DNA of 64,000 nt from Agrobacterium pusense (GCF_900102105.1 NZ_FNBB01000008.1:168135-232134), one strand, 5' to 3'; positions 19,025 through 28,594 are shown, counted from the stretch's first letter. The notes: a model not told the origin generated them from the sequence alone. Program-made: numbers and translations.

Positions 19025-21022
19025 ATGAAAAACAATAAAGCCGGTTTGCTGGCGCTGATCGTGTTGGGGATTGCATCCCTGCTCATGATCTTTTTCGTCC
19101 TGCCGCGGATTTCAAACGACGGCAAGCCGATCGGCGACGCCATCAACGAGGCGGGCAACGCCGTGAAGAACAGCGTGGAAATGGGCGCCGACAAGGCGGG
19201 CGACATCCTGTCCGATGCGGCAGAAGAAACCGCCAATATCGCCGACAAGGTCGGCCGTCTGGCGGCTTCCGCCACACAGTCGATCAAGGATCTGACCACG
19301 CTTTTCGCCGACAGCAAGGTTCCCTCTGACGCCGATTTCGCAGCGGCGCGCAAGAAGGTCGAGACCTCGCTCAAGGAACTGACGAATATCGAAATTCCCG
19401 AGTCGCTGGATGAAACGACGTCGCGTCTCATCACCACGGCCCGCACCGCCGCCGAGCGCACCACGGCCTTCCTGCGCGGCCTGCCTGACAATGCGGCGGC
19501 AGCGGCGGCGCAGGTGCGTCGTCTCGCGGGCGTCTTCGCCGGCACCGACGATGGCGCGCCCGAAGCGGCGAAGCCGGCGGCGGCGCCAGCCGATGCCGCG
19601 CAGACCTCTTCCGGCGCGCCGACTTTCGACGTCCTGCGCGTCGAGCCTGATGGTTCGGCGGTTGTTGCCGGCAAGGCGCAGCCGGGTGCGAAACTTGAAA
19701 TCCTGAGCAACGGCAAGGTCGTCGCCCAGACAACGATCGACGGCTCCGGCGATTTCGCAGCCGTTTTCGACAATCCCCTGCCGCCCGGCGACCATGAACT
19801 GGTGCTGCGTTCGACCGATACCGCCGGCAAGGCGACGCAGTCTGAGGAAGTGGCGACGGTTTCCGTTCCGGAAGGCAAGGCCGGCGAGCTTCTGGCCATG
19901 GTTTCAAAGCCCGGCAAGGCAAGCCGGGTCCTCGCCATGCCGGAGGCGGCCCCTCCGTCGCTTCAGCCGCAAACGCCATCACAACAGCCTGCGGCAACGG
20001 CTGCGACCAACGCCAATGCGGCCTCCGTACCGCTTGCCGGCGCGGCCGCTGCCGCCGCTCCGTTGACGTCGAGCGTCCAGGTCACTGCCGTCGAGTTCGA
20101 GGGATCAAAGATTTTCGTCGCGGGTTCCGCGCCCGCCGGTTCGACGGTTCGCGCGCTGGTCGATGACAGGGAAATCGGCAAGGCCACGACGGAAGCGTCC
20201 GGGCATTTTGTCATCGAAGGTGACGTCGATCTCGCCGTTGGCAGCCACATCATCACCGTCGAGGAGCTGAATGCCGACGGCACCGCGAAAGTGCGCGTGC
20301 GCGTTCCGTTCGAAAGGCCGCAGACCGACCAGGCAACCGTCGCGATGCAGACGCCGTCTGCTTCTTCGTCAGCGGCAACGACCGCAGTGCCGGCCGAAAA
20401 CCAGAGCACGGCAAGCGACCGCGCCGCTTTCGAAAAGCTGCGCACCGATGTCGCCAAGGCCTTCGGCATCCTCTCCAATCTCTACAGGGACCAGGCGACA
20501 CCGGCGCTCGATCAGGCAATAGCCGGCCGCTCTGCCGTGGTGATCGCGCTGAAATCGCTTTCGGAGTTCCGCACCGCGGCAGCCACCGAGCCGGACTTCA
20601 CAGCCTTCGCCGGCGACATCGCCGCCAAGGCGCGCCAGCTGCTGACCTCGGTCGAAGCCTGGCCGAATGACGTGGCGGCAATCGGCAAGGGGCTGGCTTC
20701 GCTGGCCAGCAGGCTTGCCGAACTCCACATCACCGCGCCGCCCGCTCCCGCGCCACAGGCGCCAGCCGGTCCGCAGACCTTCGAGCAGGCGCCGCTGGCC
20801 GAAAGCCAGAACAGCGTCATCATCCGCCGTGGTGACACGCTGTGGCAGATTTCGCGCCGCGTCTATGGTCAGGGCGTCCGTTATACCACGATCTATCTCG
20901 CCAATGAGGACCAGATCAAAAACCCTGACCTGATCGAGCCCGGCCAGATTTTCGGCGTGCCGAAAGAGGCGCTGCCGAATGCGGAAGAACTTCACCGCAA
21001 GCGGTTGAAAGGTGGCTCTTGA
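19025..21022 (+). CDS. LysM-domain envelope protein with Ig-like repeats
   Basis: The 665-residue protein starts with one membrane helix (AGLLALIVLGIASLLMIFFVL), so it is anchored in the inner membrane facing the periplasm. Helical Ala-rich segments follow. Two similar beta-rich modules come next (about 198-285 and 350-435), each with a V-x-A/G-K/S-A-x-x-G-A/S pattern like bacterial Ig-type repeats. A long Ala/Pro linker leads to a single C-terminal LysM (about 598-648, RRGDTLWQISRRVYGQGVRY) that binds peptidoglycan. Such LysM proteins are conserved in rhizobia with no settled function; a cell-wall tethering role is likely. An ABC exporter gene follows. Confidence 0.88.
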   Translation: MKNNKAGLLALIVLGIASLLMIFFVLPRISNDGKPIGDAINEAGNAVKNSVEMGADKAGDILSDAAEETANIADKVGRLAASATQSIKDLTTLFADSKVPSDADFAAARKKVETSLKELTNIEIPESLDETTSRLITTARTAAERTTAFLRGLPDNAAAAAAQVRRLAGVFAGTDDGAPEAAKPAAAPADAAQTSSGAPTFDVLRVEPDGSAVVAGKAQPGAKLEILSNGKVVAQTTIDGSGDFAAVFDNPLPPGDHELVLRSTDTAGKATQSEEVATVSVPEGKAGELLAMVSKPGKASRVLAMPEAAPPSLQPQTPSQQPAATAATNANAASVPLAGAAAAAAPLTSSVQVTAVEFEGSKIFVAGSAPAGSTVRALVDDREIGKATTEASGHFVIEGDVDLAVGSHIITVEELNADGTAKVRVRVPFERPQTDQATVAMQTPSASSSAATTAVPAENQSTASDRAAFEKLRTDVAKAFGILSNLYRDQATPALDQAIAGRSAVVIALKSLSEFRTAAATEPDFTAFAGDIAAKARQLLTSVEAWPNDVAAIGKGLASLASRLAELHITAPPAPAPQAPAGPQTFEQAPLAESQNSVIIRRGDTLWQISRRVYGQGVRYTTIYLANEDQIKNPDLIEPGQIFGVPKEALPNAEELHRKRLKGGS

Positions 21023-21033
21023 GCAACTGAACC

Positions 21034-21052
21034 GTTGCGGTAAATCCGCAAC
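21034..21052 (+). other. Hairpin after LysM gene
   Basis: CGTTGCGG and CCGCAACG form a perfect 8-bp stem 11 bases after the LysM-protein stop. No T-run follows, so it may stabilise the transcript end or attenuate read-through into the ABC exporter gene. Confidence 0.35.
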
Positions 21053-21129
21053 GATCCTATCTGTGACGCGCGCGGCGGCTTGACCAAAGCCGCCGTCATG
21101 CTGTCGGCTTCCGGCAGTGACCGGAGAGT

Positions 21130-23019
21130 ATGATGGCCACGAAGAAAAAAACCATTTCTGCGGATTCCAGCAATCCCACCCAGACGCTGATCAATCTCTG
21201 GCCCTATATGTGGCCGGAGGGGCGGTGGGATCTGAAGATGCGGGTGGTCTGGGCCACCGTATACCTTGTTGTCGCCAAGCTGGTCCTCATCTCCGTCCCC
21301 TATTTCTTCAAATGGGCGACAGACGCGCTGAATGGCAGGCTCGATATGGCGGGGCTGGTCCCGGTCTTCCTGCTGGGCGCGGTCGCCCTTGTCATCGCCT
21401 ATAATCTGACGCGGCTGATACAGGTCGGGCTTAACCAGCTGCGCGATTCGCTTTTCGCCAGCGTCGGTCAGCACGCGGTCCGCCAGCTGGCCTACAGAAC
21501 ATTCGTACACATGCACCGGCTTTCGCTGCGCTTCCATCTGGAGCGCAAGACCGGCGGGCTCTCGCGGGTTATCGAGCGTGGCACCAAGGGCATCGAGACC
21601 ATTGTCCGCTTCACCATCCTCAACACCGCACCGACCTTCATCGAATTCCTGCTGACGGCAATCATCTTCTGGGCGTCCTACGGCTTTTCCTACGTTCTCG
21701 TCACGGTCATCACCGTCTGGGCCTATATCTGGTTCACTGTCCGGGCCAGCAACTGGCGAATCTCCATCCGCCGCGCGATGAACGACAGCGACACCGATGC
21801 CAATACCAAGGCAATCGACTCGCTGCTGAATTTCGAGACCGTCAAATATTTCGGCAATGAAGAGATGGAGGCGCAGCGCTTCGATGTCGCAATGGCGCGT
21901 TACGAAAAATCGGCGATCTCGATCTGGACCTCACTCGGCTGGCTGAACTTCGGCCAGGGTGTAATTTTCGGCCTTGGCTCCACCGTCATGATGGTGATGT
22001 CGGCGCTTGCCGTGCAGCGCGGCGAACAGACGATCGGTGATTTCGTCTTCATCAATGCACTTTTGCTGCAGCTTTCCGTGCCGCTCAATTTCATCGGTTT
22101 CGTCTATCGCGAAATCCGCCAGGGCCTCGCCGATATCGAGCAGATGTTCGAGCTTCTGGAAGTGGAAGCCGAGGTTACCGACAGGCCGGGTGCGACGCCG
22201 CTCGCCGCCGGTCCCGGCGCGATCTCGTTCCGCGACGTGCATTTTGCCTATGATGCCGAGAGACCGATCCTGAAGGGCATTTCCTTCGACGTGCCGGCGG
22301 GCAAGACAGTTGCCATTGTCGGGCCTTCGGGTGCAGGAAAATCAACGATCTCGCGGCTGCTCTACCGTTTCTACGATATCCAGGAAGGGGCGATCACGAT
22401 TGACGGGCAGGATGTCCGCGACGTGACGCAAAAGAGCCTCCGTTCCGTCATCGGCATGGTTCCGCAGGATACGGTGCTGTTCAACGATACACTGGCCTAC
22501 AATATCCGTTACGGTCGCCCTTCGGCGAATGACGAAGACATCACGGCGGCAGCGGATGCAGCCCAGATCAGCGCCTTCATCGGAAAGCTTCCGGATGGCT
22601 ACGCCACCATGGTCGGGGAGCGCGGGCTGAAGCTCTCCGGTGGCGAAAAGCAGCGTGTGGCGATTGCCCGGACGATCCTCAAGGCACCGCCGATCCTGAT
22701 CCTCGACGAGGCGACCTCGGCGCTCGATACGCATACGGAGCAGGAAATCCAGAGCGCGCTTGATATCGTTTCGAAAAACCGCACCACACTGGTCATCGCC
22801 CACCGGCTCTCGACGGTGATCGGCGCAGATGAAATCATCGTGCTGAAGGAAGGGCTGATCGCGGAGCGCGGCACGCATACATCCCTGATGGCCCAGAACG
22901 GTCTTTACGCCTCGATGTGGAGCCGCCAGCGCGAAGCTATCCGGGCAGAAGAGATGCTGCGCCATGTTCGCGAAACCGACGATCTCGGTGTCGTGGACCG
23001 CGGCGAACCAGCGCATTGA
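21130..23019 (+). CDS. ATM1/HMT1-type ABC exporter (fused permease-ATPase)
   Basis: The 629-residue half-transporter has six membrane helices (about 35-320) and a C-terminal ATPase with Walker A GPSGAGKST, signature LSGGEKQR and Walker B ILILDEATSALD. The membrane part carries ATM1 hallmarks: LSRVIERGTKGIETIVRFT and ALLLQLSVPLNFIGFVYREI. Bacterial members of this subfamily export glutathione conjugates or heavy-metal complexes and are relatives of mitochondrial Atm1/ABCB7. It would work as a homodimer in the inner membrane. The second ATG (21133) is an equally possible start. Confidence 0.92.
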   Translation: MMATKKKTISADSSNPTQTLINLWPYMWPEGRWDLKMRVVWATVYLVVAKLVLISVPYFFKWATDALNGRLDMAGLVPVFLLGAVALVIAYNLTRLIQVGLNQLRDSLFASVGQHAVRQLAYRTFVHMHRLSLRFHLERKTGGLSRVIERGTKGIETIVRFTILNTAPTFIEFLLTAIIFWASYGFSYVLVTVITVWAYIWFTVRASNWRISIRRAMNDSDTDANTKAIDSLLNFETVKYFGNEEMEAQRFDVAMARYEKSAISIWTSLGWLNFGQGVIFGLGSTVMMVMSALAVQRGEQTIGDFVFINALLLQLSVPLNFIGFVYREIRQGLADIEQMFELLEVEAEVTDRPGATPLAAGPGAISFRDVHFAYDAERPILKGISFDVPAGKTVAIVGPSGAGKSTISRLLYRFYDIQEGAITIDGQDVRDVTQKSLRSVIGMVPQDTVLFNDTLAYNIRYGRPSANDEDITAAADAAQISAFIGKLPDGYATMVGERGLKLSGGEKQRVAIARTILKAPPILILDEATSALDTHTEQEIQSALDIVSKNRTTLVIAHRLSTVIGADEIIVLKEGLIAERGTHTSLMAQNGLYASMWSRQREAIRAEEMLRHVRETDDLGVVDRGEPAH

Positions 23020-23183
23020 GGCGCATAAACGCCTGATAACGGCCCCCGCATGGCAAGGGGACCATTGCCGGGCGGTCCGTTTGGCTGTAACCAGCTAGGC
23101 AAAATTTGTCGCACGTCCGTATGGATCATGTCGTATCACGACCACATATAGACGCGACAGACAAAACCGGAGCAAGGAACCAT

Positions 23184-23882
23184 ATGAATCTGTTCGACAC
23201 CATTCGCAACACCATCGTACCGATCCACAAGGAAGGTTATGTCTTCGTAGCCGCTTTCTTCGTGGCATCGCTGGTGCTCGGCTGGATCGCCGAACCGCTG
23301 TTCTGGGTCGGCCTGGTGCTGACGGCCTGGTGCGCCTATTTCTTCCGCGATCCCGAGCGCGTGACGCCGCAGGATGACGACCTGATCATCAGCCCCGCCG
23401 ATGGCAGGGTTTCCGCCGTACAGACCGTCATCCCGCCGCTGGAACTGGAGCTGGGCAAGGAGCCGATGGTGCGCATCTCGGTGTTCATGAACGTCTTCAA
23501 CTGCCACGTGAACCGTTCGCCGGTCCGCGGCCGCATCGTCAATGTTGCCTACCGTCCCGGCCTGTTTCTCAATGCCGAGGTGGACAAGGCTTCCGAAGAC
23601 AATGAGCGCAACGGCCTCGTCATCGAAACGTCGCATGGCAAGGTCGGCGTGGTGCAGATCGCCGGCATGGTCGCTCGGCGCATCGTCTGCTGGGTCAAGC
23701 CAAACGAGCCCGTCGATGCCGGCGAGCGTTTCGGCCTTATCCGCTTCGGCTCGCGCCTTGACATCTTCCTCCCGGAAGGCTTCCAGCCGCGTGTATCCGT
23801 GGGTCAGACGGCAATCGCCGGCGAGACCGTGCTGGCAGAGTTCGGTTCCGCCAAGGGTCCGCTCCTCAGCCGCCGCGGCTGA
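23184..23882 (+). CDS. psd: Phosphatidylserine decarboxylase
   Basis: This pyruvoyl enzyme makes phosphatidylethanolamine from phosphatidylserine. It is the short type (232 residues), with one N-terminal membrane segment region and the motifs [31 protein letters not shown] and, near the C-terminus, RFGSRLD, whose Gly-Ser bond is the self-cleavage site that creates the pyruvoyl group. The ATG at 23184 follows GCAAGGA, and conserved sequence begins there; an upstream in-frame start at 23106 is less likely. pssA, which makes the substrate, starts 24 bases downstream. Confidence 0.97.
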   Translation: MNLFDTIRNTIVPIHKEGYVFVAAFFVASLVLGWIAEPLFWVGLVLTAWCAYFFRDPERVTPQDDDLIISPADGRVSAVQTVIPPLELELGKEPMVRISVFMNVFNCHVNRSPVRGRIVNVAYRPGLFLNAEVDKASEDNERNGLVIETSHGKVGVVQIAGMVARRIVCWVKPNEPVDAGERFGLIRFGSRLDIFLPEGFQPRVSVGQTAIAGETVLAEFGSAKGPLLSRRG

Positions 23883-23906
23883 TGACGATCAGGAAAGACA
23901 TGCGCC

Positions 23907-24776
23907 ATGGAAACGCCGATCGCCGAACCGCCGCAGAACGGAAAACATGAGGGCAGAAAGGATAGCGGCCGCGGGCCGCGCCTGAGAGAAATTCCCTTTC
24001 GCCTGCTTGTTCCCAATCTCATCACCGTTCTGGCCATCTGCGCCGGCCTCAGCGGCGTGCGGCTGGCCATCGAAGGGCGTTTCGAACTCGCCGTTGGCAT
24101 GGTGCTGCTCGCGGCCTTCCTCGACGGCATAGACGGGCGCATCGCCCGCATGATGAAAGCGACGTCCAAATTCGGCGAACAGATGGATAGTCTGGCCGAT
24201 ATCGTCAATTTCGGTGTCGCGCCCGCGCTGGTGGTCTATGCCTATCTTCTCGATCAGGCACGGTCGATCGGCTGGATCGCCGCCCTCATCTATGTCATCG
24301 CCGCGGGTCTGCGCCTGGCGCGCTTCAACGTCATGATCGAACGGCCGGTCAAGGCGCCATGGCAGAACGAGTTTTTTGTCGGCGTCCCTGCCCCGATGGG
24401 TGCCATGCTGGTGCTGCTGCCGGTCTATCTCGGCTTCCTCGGCGTCGAGCCGGACAAGCCATTCGCTTATGTCGCTGCCGCCTATACCGTGCTGATCGGT
24501 TATCTCCTTATCAGCCGCCTCCCGGTCTGGTCGGGAAAATCAGGCACAAGCCGTATCCGCCGCGATCTCGTGCTGCCGATGATCCTCGTCGTCGTTCTCT
24601 ATGTGGCCATGCTGATGAGCTTCACCTGGGAGGTGCTGGTTCTCACCGTTGCCGCCTATCTCGTCTTCATTCCCATCAGCGCGCGGCTCTGGCACCGCCG
24701 CTACGGTACGCTGACGATCGAAGAGGACGCGCATGACGACGGAAATGGCGGCAATGGCCTCGATCGCAGCATTTAA
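23907..24776 (+). CDS. pssA: Phosphatidylserine synthase (CDP-alcohol phosphatidyltransferase)
   Basis: This integral membrane enzyme joins CDP-diacylglycerol and serine to give phosphatidylserine, the substrate of the adjacent Psd. The 289-residue protein has the family motif D-G-x2-A-R-x8-G-x3-D-x3-D, seen in the stretch from DGRIAR to EQMDSLAD, and about eight membrane segments. This is the Bacillus-type (type II) enzyme usual in rhizobia, not the soluble E. coli type. psd and pssA form an operon for phosphatidylethanolamine synthesis. Confidence 0.96.
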   Translation: METPIAEPPQNGKHEGRKDSGRGPRLREIPFRLLVPNLITVLAICAGLSGVRLAIEGRFELAVGMVLLAAFLDGIDGRIARMMKATSKFGEQMDSLADIVNFGVAPALVVYAYLLDQARSIGWIAALIYVIAAGLRLARFNVMIERPVKAPWQNEFFVGVPAPMGAMLVLLPVYLGFLGVEPDKPFAYVAAAYTVLIGYLLISRLPVWSGKSGTSRIRRDLVLPMILVVVLYVAMLMSFTWEVLVLTVAAYLVFIPISARLWHRRYGTLTIEEDAHDDGNGGNGLDRSI

Positions 24777-24945
24777 AACCGCAGGTATCATTTTTCTTGC
24801 TTCCCCGATTTGCGCCGTGGCGCAAAATGTCGCACCCTGAACGGCCGGCTTCGCGTTTTCCGCCTCGAATCCGTCAAGATTAGCCGCGAAAGAAGGGGCT
24901 CACACGCATCGCAACGGCGTTTGGCGTGAATTGTGGAGAGAGAAA

Positions 24946-25077
24946 ATGACGAACGAGACGAAGGCACAGCCGCAGGCAAAGCCGGACCTCAAAAGCCACT
25001 ACCGCCCGCTCGGGCTGAAGGCTGTCGCGGCCGCGACGCTGATGTTGAAGCGCAAGCCTGCAGCCAAAACCGCTTGA
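24946..25077 (+). CDS. Small basic ORF, 43 residues
   Basis: A GGAGAGAG ribosome-binding site lies a few bases before the ATG. The product is 43 residues: a polar start (TNETKAQPQAKPDLKSHYRP), a short hydrophobic Ala/Leu stretch (LGLKAVAAATLML), and a basic end rich in Lys. It has its own small transcription unit, because a strong terminator follows at 25166. I do not recognise the family. The ribosome-binding site, codon use like its neighbours and the terminator support translation. Confidence 0.6.
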   Translation: MTNETKAQPQAKPDLKSHYRPLGLKAVAAATLMLKRKPAAKTA

Positions 25078-25433
25078 AAATAAACGATTTTTCTTAAATC
25101 GGACAGGTCGACGCGTGATAGGTCAGCTGACCGGAGACGGTCAATCCGGGATAACCGAGCAAAACACGGCGCTGTGAATGGCGCCGTTTTCTTTTGCCGC
25201 CGTCATGCGCCATTCCGGTCCGGACCATGGAGCCGATCCGTTATAGTGTAACGTGACTGCAACAAAACCATGCTAAAGTATTCGACTTCCACGAGACGAC
25301 TGTACGGACAGTCTCGCATCAATTACTGAGAAATTACAAATTTTCTACTTTAGAGATTCAGTCCTCTGCGGTTACCAAGATTTTCAATACCGTGACTTGC
25401 GGTGGCGAAAGAATGAGGTTTCGTGGAGACATC
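25078..25433. other. Gene-free region before the diguanylate cyclase
   Basis: The left part is the 3' untranslated segment of the small ORF with its terminator. The right part (about 25200-25430) is AT-rich and should hold the promoter of the diguanylate cyclase gene. An imperfect inverted repeat around 25296-25318 (CGAGACGACTGT / ACAGTCTCG) could be a regulator site. No known RNA family was recognised. Confidence 0.4.
25166..25195 (+). terminator. Rho-independent terminator
   Basis: ACGGCGC and GCGCCGT form a 7-bp stem with an 8-base loop, followed by TTTCTTTT. It closes the transcript carrying the 43-residue ORF and a roughly 90-base untranslated segment. Confidence 0.85.
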
Positions 25434-26756
25434 ATGAAGACGGCCATGGGGGGCTTGGGCGGCATGCAGGATAAAATCCTTCTGATTGAAGATTCCGTTG
25501 CTCTGTCCATGCTGCTGAAGACGCGCCTTTCGGAAGAGACGCAGGCCGAGGTAATCCATTGCGACAGCATGGCCGCGGCCGATACCCTGCTGCGCGCCCA
25601 TGATTTCACGCTGGCGCTGACGGGTCTCAATCTTCCCGACGCTCCGAAGGGTGAAATTCTGGCGCTGCTCTCCGAACGCAAAGTGCCCGCCATCGTCTTC
25701 ACCGCGACAGTGGATGAGGAGGCGCGCAAGCGTTATGCCGAGAAGAAGATCATCGACTATATCGTCAAGGACGGTCACCGCACCGTCGACGCGGTGGTCA
25801 AAACCGTCGACAGGATTCTGACCAACAGGCAGTTTTCCGTTCTGGTGGTCGATGATGCGCGGACCGCGCGCTCCGGCCTCGTGGAAATTCTGGAACGGCA
25901 GAACTTCAAGGTCAGCGAGGCGCATTCGGGCAATCGCGCGCTGGAAATCCTGGCGCAGGACCCGTCCATCCAGCTCGTCATCACCGATTATCACATGCCC
26001 GATATGGACGGTTACGAACTTACGCGCCGCATTCGCGACAGCCGCTCCTCGGAGGATCTGCGCGTGATCGGCATATCATCCTCCACGGACCGGCTGCTTT
26101 CAGCAAGCTTCCTGAAAGCGGGCGCGTCGGATTTCGTCTATCGCCCCTTCGTGCCGGAAGAGTTGCAGTGCCGTATCGACAACAACATCGAAACGCTGAA
26201 ACAGCTCAAGCGCCTGCGCGAGCTGGCCGAGCGCGATCATCTGACAGGCTTGCCAAACCGCCGCTCCTTTTTCGAGCGCACCCGTGCGCTCATGGACGTT
26301 ATCAATGACAATGACGAAAATGGCGCCGTCGCCATCCTCGACATCGATCACTTCAAGAAGATCAACGACACGCTGGGGCACGATGCGGGCGACCGGGCTC
26401 TAAAAAAGCTGGCGGAGCTTCTGCATGACAAGTGCGACGCGCACCGCCACATTCCCGCCCGTCTGGGCGGCGAGGAATTCGCGGTCTTCCTGCGCGGCCT
26501 GGATGCCCACGCCGCCTATGCGTTCTGCGAAGAATTACGCGCCCATGTGGAAAAAAGCGGCCGACAATTGAGCGGCAGCAGCCTCGCACTGACGATTTCG
26601 CTCGGCGTCGTAGAGATCGAGAAGGGCGAGCCCTTCGACAACCAGTTGAATGCCGCCGATCAGCTGCTCTATCTCGCCAAGGCGAACGGCCGCAACCGCG
26701 TCTATTCCGATATCATGATCCAGGAAGGTTTGCAGAAGATCGGGCGGAACGGCTGA
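25434..26756 (+). CDS. PleD-like diguanylate cyclase (REC-REC-GGDEF)
   Basis: The 440-residue protein has two receiver domains (about 12-125 and 135-252) and a C-terminal GGDEF domain (about 262-435) with the intact active site GGEEF at 345-349, so it should make cyclic di-GMP. The layout matches PleD of Caulobacter. REC1 has Gly64 where the phospho-acceptor Asp is expected (ALTGLNLPD), so it cannot be phosphorylated there. REC2 keeps Asp185 (VITDYHMPD) but has Arg237 in place of the usual Lys. The product-inhibition site RxxD is absent (Ala336, His339). The start at 25434 follows GTGGAGAC; ATG 25464 is an alternative. Confidence 0.92.
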   Translation: MKTAMGGLGGMQDKILLIEDSVALSMLLKTRLSEETQAEVIHCDSMAAADTLLRAHDFTLALTGLNLPDAPKGEILALLSERKVPAIVFTATVDEEARKRYAEKKIIDYIVKDGHRTVDAVVKTVDRILTNRQFSVLVVDDARTARSGLVEILERQNFKVSEAHSGNRALEILAQDPSIQLVITDYHMPDMDGYELTRRIRDSRSSEDLRVIGISSSTDRLLSASFLKAGASDFVYRPFVPEELQCRIDNNIETLKQLKRLRELAERDHLTGLPNRRSFFERTRALMDVINDNDENGAVAILDIDHFKKINDTLGHDAGDRALKKLAELLHDKCDAHRHIPARLGGEEFAVFLRGLDAHAAYAFCEELRAHVEKSGRQLSGSSLALTISLGVVEIEKGEPFDNQLNAADQLLYLAKANGRNRVYSDIMIQEGLQKIGRNG

Positions 26757-26804
26757 GTTTATTCCGGAACTGAGGCATGGGGAGCGAGCGGATGAGGCTT
26801 GTTC

Positions 26805-26920
26805 TTCTTCCCGCCGGGGAGAAGCCCGCGGCAGCGGGATGAGGGGCAAGTCCACCGTATATCTCTGCCGTAGCCCCTCATCCGACCCTTCGGCCACCTT
26901 CTCCCCCTCGGGGAGAAGAA
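26805..26920. repeat. RIME-like palindromic repeat, copy 1
   Basis: The element is bounded by CTTCTTCCCGCCGGGGAGAAG and its partner CTTCTCCCCCTCGGGGAGAAG, each itself a palindrome. The inner parts GGCAGCGGGATGAGGGGCAAG and TAGCCCCTCATCCGACCCTT can pair across a short unpaired centre. Its length (about 116 bp) and layout match the Rhizobium-specific intergenic mosaic element RIME1. Three more copies lie at 34168, 35993 and 39074. Confidence 0.85.
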
Positions 26921-26973
26921 TTGGCGGCAATGTCAGAGCTTAGATAACCAGCCTCACACGCTGCGCAAAGACG

Positions 26974-27735
26974 TCAAAACAGCGACATCTGCCCCTCGTC
27001 CTTCGCCGGTTTGATCTTTGCCAGCGGCACGCTTTCCGGCACTGGCTCGATGAGATCGGCGCCGACATTGGCGACCTTGTTGACCTTGTCCGAGACGGGA
27101 ATCATCTCAAAGAAATCATCCTGAACCGGCCGCATCAGATCCGCGACCTCGCGTGGTTCCTGGGTCTTGCAGTCGAGCCAACGGCTGAAATCCTCAGGCG
27201 CGATGACAACGGGCATGCGGTCGTGAATGCGCGCGATGGCGGCATTGGCGGCCGTGGTGAGGATAACGCCGGTATCGACCTCCGAACCATCGGCCGAAGA
27301 CCATGTCTCCATGAGACCGGCGAAGGCGACGATGCCGCCTTTCTTCGGGCGAATGAAATAGGGCTGGGGTTTGCCGCCCTCTTCCTTCGGCGGACGTCGC
27401 CATTCATAAAAGCCGGTCGCAGGCACGAGCACACGGCGATGGCGCATGGCGGCGCGGAAGGAGGCCTTGCCGATTGCCGTTTCCGAACGGGCGTTGATGA
27501 GCAGCGGAAAATCCTTCGGGTCCTTGACCCATCCGGGCAGGAAACCCCACCGAACCAGCACTGCCCGGCGATTGGGCAGGTTGCTGCCGCGCTCCTGCCG
27601 TTCACCCTCCATGACAATCAATATCGGCTGCGTGGGCGCGATATTGAAGCGGGCGGGGAAATCCTCTAGCCCGATCAGGTCAAGATAATCGGCAATCTCT
27701 TCCGGCGTCGCTTTCAGGACGAAACGTCCGCACAT
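26974..27735 (-). CDS. SRAP-domain (YedK/HMCES-like) abasic-site protein
   Basis: The 253-residue protein begins MCGRFVL; after Met removal, Cys2 is the residue that links covalently to abasic sites in single-stranded DNA. Other family motifs are present: RFNIAPTQ, NARSET, ATGFYEWRR (catalytic Glu region) and HDRMPVVIAP. It shields abasic sites during replication. The start is fixed by the need for Cys at position 2; a longer reading frame reaches 27891, but its extra part is not conserved. YnfA follows upstream with an 11-base gap. Confidence 0.95.
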   Translation of the reverse strand: MCGRFVLKATPEEIADYLDLIGLEDFPARFNIAPTQPILIVMEGERQERGSNLPNRRAVLVRWGFLPGWVKDPKDFPLLINARSETAIGKASFRAAMRHRRVLVPATGFYEWRRPPKEEGGKPQPYFIRPKKGGIVAFAGLMETWSSADGSEVDTGVILTTAANAAIARIHDRMPVVIAPEDFSRWLDCKTQEPREVADLMRPVQDDFFEMIPVSDKVNKVANVGADLIEPVPESVPLAKIKPAKDEGQMSLF

Positions 27736-27745
27736 ATGTTTCTCC

Positions 27746-28069
27746 TCAACCCCGCGGCCCGAACAGGATGATGGCGGCCCCTGCGAGACAAACGGCACCG
27801 CCGGCGATATCCCATTTGTCCGGCGCGTGGCCCTCGACGCCCCAGAGCCACAAAAGCGAAGCGGCGATATAGATGCCGCCATAAGCGGCATACGCCCTGC
27901 CTGCGGCCTCCGCTGGCACCAGCGTCAGGAGCCAGGCAAAGGCGGCCAGCGACAACATGCCCGGCAACAATATCCACGCCGTTCTGCCAAGTTTCAGCCA
28001 GGCCCAGAAGGAAAAACAGCCGGCAATTTCGGCAAGAGCCGCCAACGCATAGATAAGATAGATCTTCAT
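27746..28069 (-). CDS. ynfA: YnfA/UPF0060-family membrane protein
   Basis: This 107-residue protein has four membrane helices and family motifs [15 protein letters not shown] and [16 protein letters not shown], with the end [20 protein letters not shown]. The family resembles small multidrug-resistance transporters, and efflux activity has been suggested for some members. The start at ATG 28069 follows GGTGGA, and conserved sequence begins there; an in-frame ATG at 28090 adds seven residues. The SRAP gene lies just downstream on the same strand. Confidence 0.92.
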   Translation of the reverse strand: MKIYLIYALAALAEIAGCFSFWAWLKLGRTAWILLPGMLSLAAFAWLLTLVPAEAAGRAYAAYGGIYIAASLLWLWGVEGHAPDKWDIAGGAVCLAGAAIILFGPRG

Positions 28070-28177
28070 TCCACCGTCTTCTGCCTGCACAATCGAACCG
28101 ATTCTGGACTATAACATCGGCGCAGAAACCGGAATCGATTTTTCCAGACCGTCCGACCGAGACACGCGAAACCTTAC

Positions 28178-28594
28178 ATGACCGTTCGTATCAAGCCCCG
28201 CCTCGCCTCCTCCGCCATCGTCAGAAATGGCGACCGGCTTTTGCTCGTGCGCCGCATCAATCCGCCCTCGAAGGACATGTTCGCCTTTCCCGGCGGACGG
28301 GCCGAGGAAGGCGAAACACCGGCCGAGACGGCGCTACGTGAACTGCACGAGGAAACCGGCATTGTCGCACGCCATCCGCAACTTTTCGCGACCTACGATC
28401 TTCCCTCGCACGATGCAAATGGGACCCTGACGAGCCATTTTTTGCTCTCCGTCTTCACCGTGGAAACGGATGCCGATCCGCTTGTGACCGTCGGTGATGA
28501 CGCAGCGGACGCAGGCTGGTACACGCTTGCGGAAATCCGCCGGCTGCCGGCCCCAGAAAGCGTGGTGGAATGCGCCGAGCGGCTGCTAGCATGA
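28178..28594 (+). CDS. Nudix hydrolase
   Basis: The 138-residue protein contains a complete Nudix box, GGRAEEGETPAETALRELHE plus ETGI, which fits Gx5Ex7REUxEExGU. It hydrolyses a nucleoside diphosphate linked to another group. The short length and MutT-like layout suggest a nucleotide pool cleaner or an ADP-ribose-type pyrophosphatase, but sequence does not settle this. It stands alone, divergent from the ynfA/SRAP pair. Confidence 0.93.
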   Translation: MTVRIKPRLASSAIVRNGDRLLLVRRINPPSKDMFAFPGGRAEEGETPAETALRELHEETGIVARHPQLFATYDLPSHDANGTLTSHFLLSVFTVETDADPLVTVGDDAADAGWYTLAEIRRLPAPESVVECAERLLA

